Below, piece after piece: positions 38,833 to 47,016 of a DNA stretch of 64,000 nt (position 1 is the first letter of the stretch; every line of letters starts with the position of its first letter). Both the position numbers and the translations under genes were made by a program. The DNA is taken from NCBI RefSeq assembly GCF_900323885.1, contig NZ_OOHJ01000008.1, positions 301,586-365,585 of the forward strand, in the 5' to 3' direction. The stretch comes from [Actinomadura] parvosata subsp. kistnae (GTDB taxonomy: Bacteria > Actinomycetota > Actinomycetes > Streptosporangiales > Streptosporangiaceae). The notes beneath the pieces were generated by a model that saw only the letters and a program-made list of their open reading frames with translations, was not told the origin of the DNA and ran no database searches.

Positions 38833-40611
38833 ACCGGCGCATGGGCACGCGCCTCGTGTGGGCCGTCCTGGCGGGGTCGGCGGCGGACCTGGCGGGCCTG
38901 GGGCTCATCGCCGCCGCCGCGTGGCTGATCACCAGGGCCGCCGAGCAGCCGCCCCTGGCCGCGCTGAGCGTGGCGATCGTGGCGACCAGGGCGTTCGCCA
39001 CCGGCAAGGGCGTCTTCCGCTACGCCGAGCGCCTGACCGGCCACGACGTGGCCCTGCGCGCGCAGGCCGGCACCCGGGAGCAGCTCTACGAGGCCCTGAT
39101 CCCGCCCCAGCGCCCCCGCCACGGCGGCGCCGACCTGCTGAGCCGCATGGTGGACGACACCGAGGCCGTCCAGGACCTGCTGGTCCGCTGCCTGCTGCCC
39201 GCCGCCGCGGCGGCGATGGCCGGGCTGGCGGCGGTCGTCATCGGGCTGACGATCCTGCCGGTGGCGGCGCTGGTGCTGGTGGCGGGGCTGCTGGTGGCCG
39301 GGGTGGCGCTGCCCGCGGGCACGGCCGCCGCGGCCCGCCGCTGGTCGGCGCGGATCGCCCCGGCACGGGCGGCGCTGGCGGGCCGGGTGGCGGACCTGGT
39401 GCACGGGTCGGCGGACCTGGCCGCGTACGGGGCCGACGACGAGGCCCTGGCGAAGGCGCTGGCGGCCGACGAGGCGCTGGCCGCGCTGGAGCGCCGCCAG
39501 GCCCGCGTCCACGCCGCCGCACTGGCCGGCGGCACGCTGGTGCAGGGCCTGACGGTCGCGGCGGTCGTCCTGCTCGCGCAGGGCGCCGGGCCGGGTCGGT
39601 CGGCACGGCGGTCCTGGCCCTGACGTCTCTGGTCGCGTTCGAGCCGGTGCTGCCGCTGGCGGCGGCGGGCGAGCGCATGGCGGGCATCATGGCCGCGCTG
39701 AGGCGGTTGCGCGAGGTACGTTCGGCGGCCCCCGCCACCACGGAGCCCCCGCTCCGGCGCCCCGCCCCGAGGCTCCCCTGACGATCGACATCAAGGACCT
39801 CGTGGTCCGCCACGCCACCCCGGAGGCCCCGGCCGCCGAGGACGGCGGGCCCCGTACGAAAGCCCGTACGAAGGCCCGTACGAAGGCCCGTACGAAGGCC
39901 CGTACGAACGGCGGCCCGGCCACGGCGGAGCGGGCCGCGCTGGACGGGGTGTCGCTGCGGCTGACGCCCGGCAAACGGGTCGCGATCGTCGGCCCCAGCG
40001 GGGCGGGCAAGAGCACGTTGCTGGCGGCGCTGATGCGCCTGGTCGAGCCCGCGTCCGGCCGCATCACGGTGAACGGCACCGACATCGCGGACCTGGCGGG
40101 CGACGACGTGCGCGCCCTGATGACGGGCCTGACCCAGGACCCGTACATCTTCCGCACCACCCTGCGCGACAACCTGCGCCTGGCGGGCCCCGACGCCGAC
40201 GAGGAGGCGCTGCGGCGCGCCGTACGGGACGCGCGCCTCGACACGTGGGTGGAGCGCACCGGCTGGGACACCGAGCTGGGCGAGGACGGCAGGACCGTGT
40301 CGGGCGGGCAGCTGCAGCGGCTGGCGCTGGCCAGGGCGCTGCTGTACGACCCGCCGGTGCTGCTGCTCGACGAGCCGGCCGAGGCGCTCGACGAGGAGAC
40401 GGCCGACCGTCTGATGGCCGACCTGCTCGACGTGACCCGCGACCGCACGACGCTGCTCGTGACGCACCGCCTCAAGGGCCTGGAGCTGGTCGACGAGATC
40501 GTGGTGCTGGAGGAGGGCCGGGTGACGCAGCGGGGCCGTCATGACGAGCTGGTCGCGGTGCCCGGCTACTACCGCGACGTGTGGGAGTCGGAGGCGCTGA
40601 CCAGGCGTTAG
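38829..40611 (+). pseudogene. cydC: cydC, thiol exporter ABC subunit, interrupted by two frameshifts
   Basis: Reading from ATG 38829 gives the CydC membrane domain (NRRMGTRLVWAVLAGSAADL, ATRAFATGKGVFRYAERLTG, HDVALRAQAG) and stops early at 39623. The expected continuation (VGTAVLALTSLVAFEPVLPL) is in a second frame and stops at 39781. The ATPase domain (LTIDIKDLVVRHA, Walker A GPSGAGKST, signature VSGGQ, LLLDEPAEALDEET) is in a third frame to 40611. One missing base near 39586-39598 (GGGCCGGG) and one in the C5 run at 39746-39750 would give one continuous protein of about 594 residues. Domain order is otherwise normal. CydDC would fail if the shifts are real. Confidence 0.85.
39853..39908 (+). 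repeat. 12-bp in-frame tandem repeat in cydC linker
   Basis: CGTACGAA starts at 39853, 39865, 39877, 39889 and 39901, an exact 12-bp period. Units encode RTKA and form a basic linker between the membrane and ATPase parts. Confidence 0.9.
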
Positions 40612-40641
40612 CTGCCACACGGCCGGGCCGCCTTGCTCGTG

Positions 40642-42018
40642 TCAGGCCCCGCGGCACGCCGTCGTCTCGGGGGTGAGGACGTCGGCGTGCAGCTCGTCGA
40701 GGGCCTGCCGCACCAGGTGGAGCACCTGCTCGGGGCGGGCCACGTGGGTGTCGAAGATGCCCGAGACGGACGCGGTGTCGCGGTCGTGCAGGACGGTCAG
40801 CATCGCCGCCGCCCTGGGGGCCAGCGGCGGGCAGACGAACACGGCGCGGGCTCCGGGAAACACCCTTGTGGCGTGGATGGCGCCGACGTCGAGCCGGTCG
40901 GCCGGGCCGCGCAGCGCCATGGGCAGCACGGCCCTGAGCATCGGCCGGGTCAGCGCGGCCGGGAGGGCGTAGAGGCCGCGGGCGGTGCGGCGCTGCTGGG
41001 CGATCTTGGAGGGGGTCATCTGGGCGGCGACCCGGCGCAGCCGTTCGCGTGGGGACGGCTCGGAGCAGGGCAGGGTGACGGGCAGGAGGCCCACGTGGTT
41101 GCCGATGGCCGGGTGGTCGCGCCGGCCGAGCAGGCTGACCGGCAGGCTGACGGTGAGATCCGGGCCTCCCCCTGTGGCGGGGCTCCCAAGCTCGGGCCGC
41201 CACGCCCGTAGCGCCCCGGCCACGAGGGCCAGGCTGACCTGCGCGACCGTGGTGCCGGTGCGGCCGGCGACGTCACGCAGCACCCGCGCGTCAAGGGGCA
41301 CGACGAACAGGCGGGGCCCGCCGCCGCCCGGCGCCTGCCCGGGATGCCAGGGCGGCGGCGCCGCGGTGACCAGCCGTCTCAGCCCAGGCAGCGCCTCGCG
41401 TATCGCGGAGGTGGCCGACAGCTCCGAGCGCGGCGCCGCCACGCCCAAGCACCCCGCCGCGGACGTGGAGCCCGGCACGCACGCACAGCCCGGCGCGCGC
41501 CCGGGTGCCGGTCGTGGTGGTGCCTGGCCGCCGAACAGGGCCCGGGCGGTGCTGAGGAGGCCGAGGGCGTCCTGGAAGGCGTGGTGGACGCGGTAGAGCA
41601 GGACGTGCTCGTCCGGGGCGTGACCGTGGAGCACCATGAGGGTCCACAGCGGCCGGTCGCGGGGCAGGGGGCGGGCGGTCACAAGGTCGGCGGCAATCTG
41701 GTGGACGCTGCCTCCCGGGTCCAGGCGGTGGTACTCGATGTGCCGGGCCGGGTCGAAGGACGGGTCGGGGGACCAGCGGGCGCGACGTCCCGCTCCGGTC
41801 AGGCGGTGGCGCAGGGTGGGGGCGGCCTGCCGGACCCGGTCGGCGACGAGCCCGCACAAGGTCTCGGGCGGGGGCGGGGCGCCGGGCATGTGGGCGCCTA
41901 TTGCCATATGCAGGCGCGAATCGGTTTTCGCGGCGGCGGCCAAACACCACTCGTAATGATCACCAAAGGACAGCGGCACGGTTGGACAAGCCGACGGACC
42001 TGAAGTATTACTGTTCAC
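40642..42018 (-). CDS. WS/DGAT-like acyltransferase (condensation-domain fold)
   Basis: 458 residues from GTG 42018. It starts VPLSFGDHYEW, equivalent to the PLSxxD opening of wax ester synthase/diacylglycerol acyltransferases. The active-site motif is VHHAFQDALGLL: the family HHxxxDG with Ala in place of Gly. The C-terminal half has LVAGALRAWRPELG, a weakly conserved NH-type region (AIGNHVGLLPVTLPC) and PMALRGPADRLDVGAIH. Such enzymes transfer acyl groups from acyl-CoA to an alcohol. It faces a PAP2 membrane protein and a P450, suggesting a lipid-related locus. The start overlaps no other coding sequence if the PAP2 gene begins at 42066. Confidence 0.78.
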   Translation of the reverse strand: MNSNTSGPSACPTVPLSFGDHYEWCLAAAAKTDSRLHMAIGAHMPGAPPPPETLCGLVADRVRQAAPTLRHRLTGAGRRARWSPDPSFDPARHIEYHRLDPGGSVHQIAADLVTARPLPRDRPLWTLMVLHGHAPDEHVLLYRVHHAFQDALGLLSTARALFGGQAPPRPAPGRAPGCACVPGSTSAAGCLGVAAPRSELSATSAIREALPGLRRLVTAAPPPWHPGQAPGGGGPRLFVVPLDARVLRDVAGRTGTTVAQVSLALVAGALRAWRPELGSPATGGGPDLTVSLPVSLLGRRDHPAIGNHVGLLPVTLPCSEPSPRERLRRVAAQMTPSKIAQQRRTARGLYALPAALTRPMLRAVLPMALRGPADRLDVGAIHATRVFPGARAVFVCPPLAPRAAAMLTVLHDRDTASVSGIFDTHVARPEQVLHLVRQALDELHADVLTPETTACRGA

Positions 42019-42065
42019 GGCCAGCCATGTTACTGAGCACCAGCCGAGATCGGGGCCGGGAGAAA

Positions 42066-42977
42066 ATGCGTCAATTGCGGCCCGTCGAGCTGCTTGTTCT
42101 GAGCTATTTCGGCATTTCCGCCGTCCTGCACGTCACGCTCGGAGACCCGGCGCGCGACGGGCCGATGGCGGTGGTCACGTGCGTCCTGCCGGCCGCCCTG
42201 CTCCTGGCGTTGATCCGGCTTGAGCTGCGCTTTCGCGGGCGGTTCCGGCTGTCGGCGCTCAGGTTCGCCTACCCGCTGCTCATGCTGACCCCCATGTACT
42301 CCTCCGCCGCCCGGACGGTTCTCTACCTTCACGGGCACTACGTCGACGAGGCCGTCAACGCCTGGGAGAAATCAGCTTTCGGCGTATTTCCCAATGTCGC
42401 CATGGGAGCCGTCCATTCCCCTCTCCTCACCGAGATCGTGACGATCTGCTATTTCTCCTACTATGGCAGTTTTCTCATTCCTTTCTTCCTGTACGCGCGC
42501 GGCCGGAAACCGCTCGCCGAGCGTTACATGTTCGCCGCGCTGCTGGTGCTGCTGACCTGTTATCTCAGTTTCATGTTCGTCCCACTGGCCGGCCCGGCGG
42601 CCGCGCTGCCGCGGGAGTTCCTGGCCGGCCGCCCCGACGGGTACCTGGTCACCGACCTGCAGAACGCGATCATGGCCGCGTTCGACCCGCCCGGCACGTG
42701 CTTCCCCTCGCCGCACGTGGCCGGCGCCTGGATCACCCTGCTCACCCTGCGGCGGCACGTCCCCGAACTCGTCCGCTACGCGTTGTGGGCGGCGACCGCC
42801 GGGCTGACCGTCGCCGTGGTATACGACTGGTACCACTACGCCTCCGACGCGCTGGCCGGGTTCCTCGTGGCCCTGGCCGTCCACGCCGTCACCCGGCGCG
42901 GCACCGCGTTCCGGCCTCCTCCCGAACGGCCGGTCCCCGATCGTCCGGCGCCGCTCACCGTCGCCGCGCATCCATGA
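42066..42977 (+). CDS. PAP2-superfamily membrane phosphatase / phospholipid-type transferase
   Basis: 303 residues from ATG 42066 with GGGAG just upstream; ATG 42027 is an alternative. Six or so membrane helices. PAP2 motifs are visible: FPSPHVAGAW (the PSxH motif with catalytic His) and VYDWYHYASDALAGF (Hx3D). The layout with a long N-terminal membrane part resembles AUR1/inositol-phosphorylceramide-synthase-type proteins, in which the His acts in a phosphotransfer step. It probably acts on a lipid phosphate at the outer membrane face. Its stop overlaps an ATG that could start the P450 gene, so the two are likely co-transcribed. Confidence 0.82.
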   Translation: MRQLRPVELLVLSYFGISAVLHVTLGDPARDGPMAVVTCVLPAALLLALIRLELRFRGRFRLSALRFAYPLLMLTPMYSSAARTVLYLHGHYVDEAVNAWEKSAFGVFPNVAMGAVHSPLLTEIVTICYFSYYGSFLIPFFLYARGRKPLAERYMFAALLVLLTCYLSFMFVPLAGPAAALPREFLAGRPDGYLVTDLQNAIMAAFDPPGTCFPSPHVAGAWITLLTLRRHVPELVRYALWAATAGLTVAVVYDWYHYASDALAGFLVALAVHAVTRRGTAFRPPPERPVPDRPAPLTVAAHP

Positions 42978-42991
42978 ACCCGGGAGGACCC

Positions 42992-44326
42992 GTGCCCCGA
43001 CGACCAGCGGCCTCGGCGTGGGAGCCGTGGCTCGGCAGCGGCGCCCTGCTCGCCGCCCTCAGCTCCGACGATCGCCTCGTCGAGCGCATGTTCGAGCGCA
43101 CCGGGGGCATGTTCCGGCTCTGGCTGCCCGGCGCCGGCAAGGCCGTCATGCTGGCCGATCCGGCCCTGGTCAGAGACGTGTGCCGGGCTCCCGCCGACGT
43201 CATCGACGCCGCCCGGGCCAACCGCGTGCAGGAGCCGGTCATCGGCCGGCAGGGGCTCGCCTGCCTCGACGGGCAGGAGCACCGCCGGCTCCGGCAGGCC
43301 ATGGCGCCGGCCGTCCGCGAGCAGGTGTCGCTGCGGCTGCGCGCCACCACGGAGCGGCTGGCCCGGCGGGTCGCCGACGACTGCCCCATCGGCGTGCCGT
43401 TCGCGCTGGAGCCGCGGCTGCACCTGGCGCTCATGGAGGCGATCCTGTCAATCACCCTGGGCCTCGGTCCCGCCGCGCAACGCGCCTGGGAGGGGCCGCT
43501 GCGGGAGCTGTTCCGCCGGGCCGCCTCCTACGAGATCTCCGTACGGTATCTGCTGCGCCAGGTCGGTGGGCTCGCCCTGTGGCCGTCCTTCCACCGCTCC
43601 AGGAACGCCTGCGACCGGCTGATCCACGACGAGATCGCCCGCCGGCGCCACCCCATCGAGCCCGATCAAGCCGACGGCGGTGGTGACGACCTGCTCGGCA
43701 TGCTTCTGCGGGCCCGCGGCGACGACGGCGCCCGGCTGACCGACGAAGTGATCCGCGACCAGGTCATGAGCATGATCGCGGGAGCACGCACCACCACCGC
43801 CACCGGCCTGACGTGGGCGTTCGAGCGGCTGGTACGCCATCCCGAGGTGATGAGCCGGCTCGTCGCCGAGAGCGACAAGGGCGCCGGCGACGCCTACGCC
43901 GGGGCCGTGGTGTACGAGGCGCTGCGCGTCCGGCCGCCCGTGGCGTTCTTCGGCCGGGTGGTCAGGCGCCCGTTCGAGCTGGGCGGCCGGGTGCTGTCGC
44001 CGGGCACCACGATCGTCGTGCACCTGCGCTGCCTGCACCACTCCCCCGGCCTCCACCCCGAGCCCGCGGCGTTCCGTCCCGAGCGCTGGCTGGAAAGGCG
44101 GCCCGGCGGCTACGGGTGGATGCCGTTCGGCGCCGGCACGCACACCTGCCTCGGCGACCAGCTGGCGATCATGCAGATGAAGGTGTTCCTCCAGGTCTTC
44201 GCCCGCACCCTCGACCTCTCCCCCGCCCGCGCCGCCGACGAGCCCGTACGCCTGATGGCGATCTCCAACACGCCGGGCGAGGGCTGCCGGGTCGTCGCCA
44301 GGCGCCGAGCCGCCACCGCCGGTTGA
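42992..44326 (+). CDS. Cytochrome P450
   Basis: 444 residues from GTG 42992, which has GGGAGG 4-5 bp upstream. ATG 42974 would overlap the PAP2 stop but has no ribosome site. All P450 signatures are present: I-helix AGARTTTATGLTWAFE (AGxxT), ExxR in YEALRVRPP, the PERF-like FRPERW and the heme loop MPFGAGTHTCLGDQLA with the cysteine ligand. It would hydroxylate or otherwise oxidise a hydrophobic substrate using electrons from a ferredoxin encoded elsewhere. Context with PAP2 and a WS/DGAT-like gene suggests a lipid or terpenoid substrate, unproven. Confidence 0.93.
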   Translation: MPRRPAASAWEPWLGSGALLAALSSDDRLVERMFERTGGMFRLWLPGAGKAVMLADPALVRDVCRAPADVIDAARANRVQEPVIGRQGLACLDGQEHRRLRQAMAPAVREQVSLRLRATTERLARRVADDCPIGVPFALEPRLHLALMEAILSITLGLGPAAQRAWEGPLRELFRRAASYEISVRYLLRQVGGLALWPSFHRSRNACDRLIHDEIARRRHPIEPDQADGGGDDLLGMLLRARGDDGARLTDEVIRDQVMSMIAGARTTTATGLTWAFERLVRHPEVMSRLVAESDKGAGDAYAGAVVYEALRVRPPVAFFGRVVRRPFELGGRVLSPGTTIVVHLRCLHHSPGLHPEPAAFRPERWLERRPGGYGWMPFGAGTHTCLGDQLAIMQMKVFLQVFARTLDLSPARAADEPVRLMAISNTPGEGCRVVARRRAATAG

Positions 44327-44350
44327 GTTGTCAGGGCAATCAGGTTTACG

Positions 44351-44385
44351 ATGCAAACCACTTTGAAGCTTCGAGGAGTTTGCAT
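44351..44385 (+). promoter_or_regulatory. Inverted repeat spanning the start codon of the membrane-protein operon
   Basis: ATGCAAAC (44351-44358) and GTTTGCAT (44378-44385) are perfect inverted copies. The Shine-Dalgarno GAGGAG (44373-44378) abuts the right arm and the start ATG 44384 lies partly in it. The interior holds GAAGCTTC, another palindrome. It could be an RNA hairpin hiding the start, or an operator for the winged-helix protein encoded by the next gene. Confidence 0.5.
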
Positions 44386-45004
44386 GGTGGACGACGAACG
44401 GACGCCGAGCCCCGAGGAGATGCTGCGCGTCATCGAGGAGCAGAGCGTCGCCACCACGAGATGGCTCCGGGGCGACCCCCTGTTCCTCTACGCCCCGTGG
44501 GGCGTGGCCTGGATGCTCGGGTTCACGGCGCTGTTCCTGCACTACGGGCTCGACGGCCGCTCCTACGCGCCGATCTCGCAGATGCAGGCGGTGGGTGTGC
44601 TGATGGCCGGGCAGCTCGTCGCGGGGGCCTTCGTCGCGTACGGGATCGTGCGCATGAACAAGACCACGCGCGGCGACTCGAACGCCCGCGGCGCCATGTT
44701 CGGCTACGCCTGGTTCGCCGGGTTCGCGCTCATGGTGGTGATCTGCTCAAGGATGAGCCCGCTGCTGCCGCCGCAGGAGAGCGGCCTGCTCTGGGCGGGC
44801 TCGTCGCTGATGCTGGTGGCGACCCTCTACATGGCGGGCGGCGCGCTCTTCCACAACTGGACGTTCTTCTTCTTCGGCGTCTGGGTCGCCGCGGTGAACA
44901 CGCTCGGCGTGCTGCTCGGGGCGGGCTGGCACGCGCTGCTGACGGCGGTGCTGCTGGGCGGCGGGTACATCGTCGCGGGGGTGCTGGTGAGGCGCCGCTC
45001 GTGA
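44384..45004 (+). CDS. Multi-pass membrane protein of ABC-transporter operon (unrecognised)
   Basis: 206 residues from ATG 44384, with GAGGAG at 5 bp. A charged cytoplasmic head (DDERTPSPEEMLRVIEEQSV) is followed by five or so membrane helices. I recognise no family. Its stop overlaps the winged-helix gene start (GTGA). It is the first gene of a four-gene overlapping operon with a regulator, an ATPase and a permease, so it probably senses or assists the transporter. Confidence 0.78.
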   Translation: MVDDERTPSPEEMLRVIEEQSVATTRWLRGDPLFLYAPWGVAWMLGFTALFLHYGLDGRSYAPISQMQAVGVLMAGQLVAGAFVAYGIVRMNKTTRGDSNARGAMFGYAWFAGFALMVVICSRMSPLLPPQESGLLWAGSSLMLVATLYMAGGALFHNWTFFFFGVWVAAVNTLGVLLGAGWHALLTAVLLGGGYIVAGVLVRRRS

Positions 45005-45324
45005 CGACGGACAACACGCTGCCGGAGCTCGATCCCGTCATCCACGCCCAGGCCAGGCTGCGGGTGGTCGCCGCGCTCAACGTGCTCGGGGACGGGGACG
45101 AGATGGCCTTCAACGCGCTGCGGAAGCTGCTCGGCATGACGGCGGGCAACCTGTCGGTGCACCTGACCAAGCTGGAGGACGCTGACTACGTCCGGATCAA
45201 CAAGACGCACCGCGGCCGGACGCCGGTCACGTTCGTGGCGCTCACCACGCGCGGGCGGCTGGCTTTCGAGGATTACACCAAGGCGATCCGTACCCTGCTG
45301 GACAACGCTGGAGGCGCGACATGA
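45001..45324 (+). CDS. Winged-helix transcriptional regulator (MarR/ArsR-like, DUF-type)
   Basis: 107 residues from GTG 45001. It contains ALNVLGDGDEMAFNALRKLL, then GMTAGNLSVHLTKLEDADYV and RGRTPVTFVALTTRGRLAFE, a winged helix with a terminal dimerisation helix. This short type is common in actinomycetes as the regulator inside an ABC-transporter operon. It overlaps both neighbours by 4 bp. Its likely target is the operon's own start region at 44351-44385. Confidence 0.87.
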   Translation: MTTDNTLPELDPVIHAQARLRVVAALNVLGDGDEMAFNALRKLLGMTAGNLSVHLTKLEDADYVRINKTHRGRTPVTFVALTTRGRLAFEDYTKAIRTLLDNAGGAT

Positions 45325-46202
45325 CCATCCTCACCCGGGCGATCGAGGTCTCGCGCCGCTACGGCGACGTCCTGGCGCTCGACCGCGTCTCGCTCGACAT
45401 CAGGGCGGGCGAGCTGGTGGGCCTGCTCGGCCCGAACGGCGCGGGCAAGTCCACGCTGATCAACCTGTTCGCAGGGCTGCGCCGGCCGACGTCCGGCGTG
45501 GTCGAGCTGTTCGGCGGCTCGCCGCAGGATCCGGCCGTGCGCCGGGGCATCGGCGTGACGCCGCAGGAGACGGGGCTGCCGGAGGCGTTACGGGTGGGCG
45601 AGATCGTCGACTTCGTGTCGGCGCACTTCCCCGACCGGGCGGACAAAGGTGAGCTGCTGGCCAGGTTCGGCCTGGACGACCTGGTCAGGCGGCAGGTCGG
45701 CGGGCTGTCCGGCGGGCAGCGGCGGCGGCTGGCGGTGGCGCTGGCGTTCGCGGGCAAGCCGCAGCTGGTCTTCCTCGACGAGCCGACGACCGGCCTCGAC
45801 GTCGAGGCGCGCCGCTCGCTGTGGGAGGGCGTCAGGTCCTTCCACCGGGACGGCGGCACGGTGCTGCTGACCAGCCACTACCTGGAGGAGATCGAGGCGC
45901 TGGCCGAGCGGGTGGTGGTGGTCGGCTCCGGCCGGGTGCTGGCCGACGGCACCGTCCGGGACGTGCGCGACGTCGTGGGCGTGCGGCGGGTCTCGCTCGT
46001 CGCGCCGGACCTGCCCGAGCTGCCCGGCGTGGTGGGCTCGGAACGGGTGGACGGCCGGGTCGACCTGCTGACCACCGACCCCGACCGGCTGGTCGTCGAG
46101 CTCGTCCGCAGCGGCACGCCGTTCTCGGGCCTGGAGATCAGGCCGACCACCCTCGAGGAGGCCTTCCTCGCCCTGACCTCGAAGGAGCCGTCACATGGCT
46201 GA
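45321..46202 (+). CDS. ABC transporter ATP-binding protein (drug/DrrA-type)
   Basis: 293 residues. Walker A GPNGAGKST, Q-loop GVTPQETGLPEALRVGEI, signature LSGGQRRR, Walker B LVFLDEPTTGLD and an H-loop TSHYLEE are all present. A C-terminal extension of about 80 residues is of the DrrA/NatA kind. It powers the permease encoded next (8-bp overlap with it). The ATGA start overlaps the regulator stop. It is an exporter of unknown substrate. Confidence 0.93.
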   Translation: MTILTRAIEVSRRYGDVLALDRVSLDIRAGELVGLLGPNGAGKSTLINLFAGLRRPTSGVVELFGGSPQDPAVRRGIGVTPQETGLPEALRVGEIVDFVSAHFPDRADKGELLARFGLDDLVRRQVGGLSGGQRRRLAVALAFAGKPQLVFLDEPTTGLDVEARRSLWEGVRSFHRDGGTVLLTSHYLEEIEALAERVVVVGSGRVLADGTVRDVRDVVGVRRVSLVAPDLPELPGVVGSERVDGRVDLLTTDPDRLVVELVRSGTPFSGLEIRPTTLEEAFLALTSKEPSHG

Positions 46203-46935
46203 GCTGATCGCCGCGCACGCCAGGCTCTTCCTGCTGGAGCAGCTGCGGGTGCCCGTCGGGCTGCTGGCGAGCGCGCTGTTCCCGGCGATCTCGTTCGTCG
46301 CGTTCGTGGTGCCGTTCGCGGGGGACGATCCGCGGGCCGCGACCATGGCGGCCGCGTCCATGATCTTCTTCGGCGCGATGGCGGGCGCGCTCATCAACCT
46401 GAGCATCACCGTGGCACAAGACCGCGAGCAGCCGTGGAACCCGTACCTGCGCACCCTCCCCGCGGGCCCGCTGCCCCGCTTCTCCGGGCGGATCCTGGCG
46501 ACGCTGGCCGGGACGCTGGTCTCGGTGGTGCCGGTGCTGCTGCTCGCGATGCTGCTCACCGAGGCGACCACGACGCTGCCGCGGCTGCTGCTGGGGCTGG
46601 GCGCGCTGCTGGCGGGGGTGGTGCCGTTCATGCTGATGGGCCTGCTCATCGGGCTCGTGATGGCGGCCAAGGCGGCGATCGCGGTCTCTCAGGTGCTGTT
46701 CTTCCCGATGGCGATCGTGGGCGGGCTGCTGCTGCCGCCGCGGATGCTGCCCGGCTTCGTGGAGGTCGTCTCGCCGTACGTGCCGACCCGGGGTGTCGCG
46801 GAGCTGCTGTGGGCGATCACGGCGGGCACCACGCCGGACGCGGTGGCGCTCGTCTCGCTGGCCGGCTGGACCGTGGTGGTGGCGGTGGCGGCGGCCTGGG
46901 CTTATCGGCGTGACGAGGGGCGCCGCTTCTCCTGA
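46195..46935 (+). CDS. ABC-2 type transporter permease
   Basis: 246 residues and six membrane helices. ATG 46195 is preceded by AAGGAG at 7 bp and lies inside the end of the ATPase gene. Typical ABC-2 features are seen: VVPFMLMGLLIGLVMAAKAA and FFPMAIVGGLLLPPRMLPGF. It dimerises to form the export channel. No further gene follows before the convergent htrA-like gene. Confidence 0.92.
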   Translation: MAELIAAHARLFLLEQLRVPVGLLASALFPAISFVAFVVPFAGDDPRAATMAAASMIFFGAMAGALINLSITVAQDREQPWNPYLRTLPAGPLPRFSGRILATLAGTLVSVVPVLLLAMLLTEATTTLPRLLLGLGALLAGVVPFMLMGLLIGLVMAAKAAIAVSQVLFFPMAIVGGLLLPPRMLPGFVEVVSPYVPTRGVAELLWAITAGTTPDAVALVSLAGWTVVVAVAAAWAYRRDEGRRFS

Positions 46936-46950
46936 GGGCGGCCCCTTGAG

Positions 46951-47000
46951 GACGGGGGGTGTGCCGCCGAGTCCGCAGCGATCTCAACGGCACACCCGTC
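46951..47000. terminator. Hairpin between convergent ABC permease and HtrA genes
   Basis: Perfect 10-bp arms GGGTGTGCCG (46957-46966) and CGGCACACCC (46988-46997) with a 21-nt loop. Outer GAC/GTC bases can add pairing. No U-tract. The position between two gene ends fits a bidirectional terminator. Confidence 0.6.
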
Positions 47001-47016
47001 CATGAGGGGGTCCTTG

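Noticed and set aside
40642..44326. Complete natural-product biosynthetic cluster around the P450
   Set aside because: No polyketide, peptide or terpene core synthase lies within the window, so only a small lipid-type locus is claimed.
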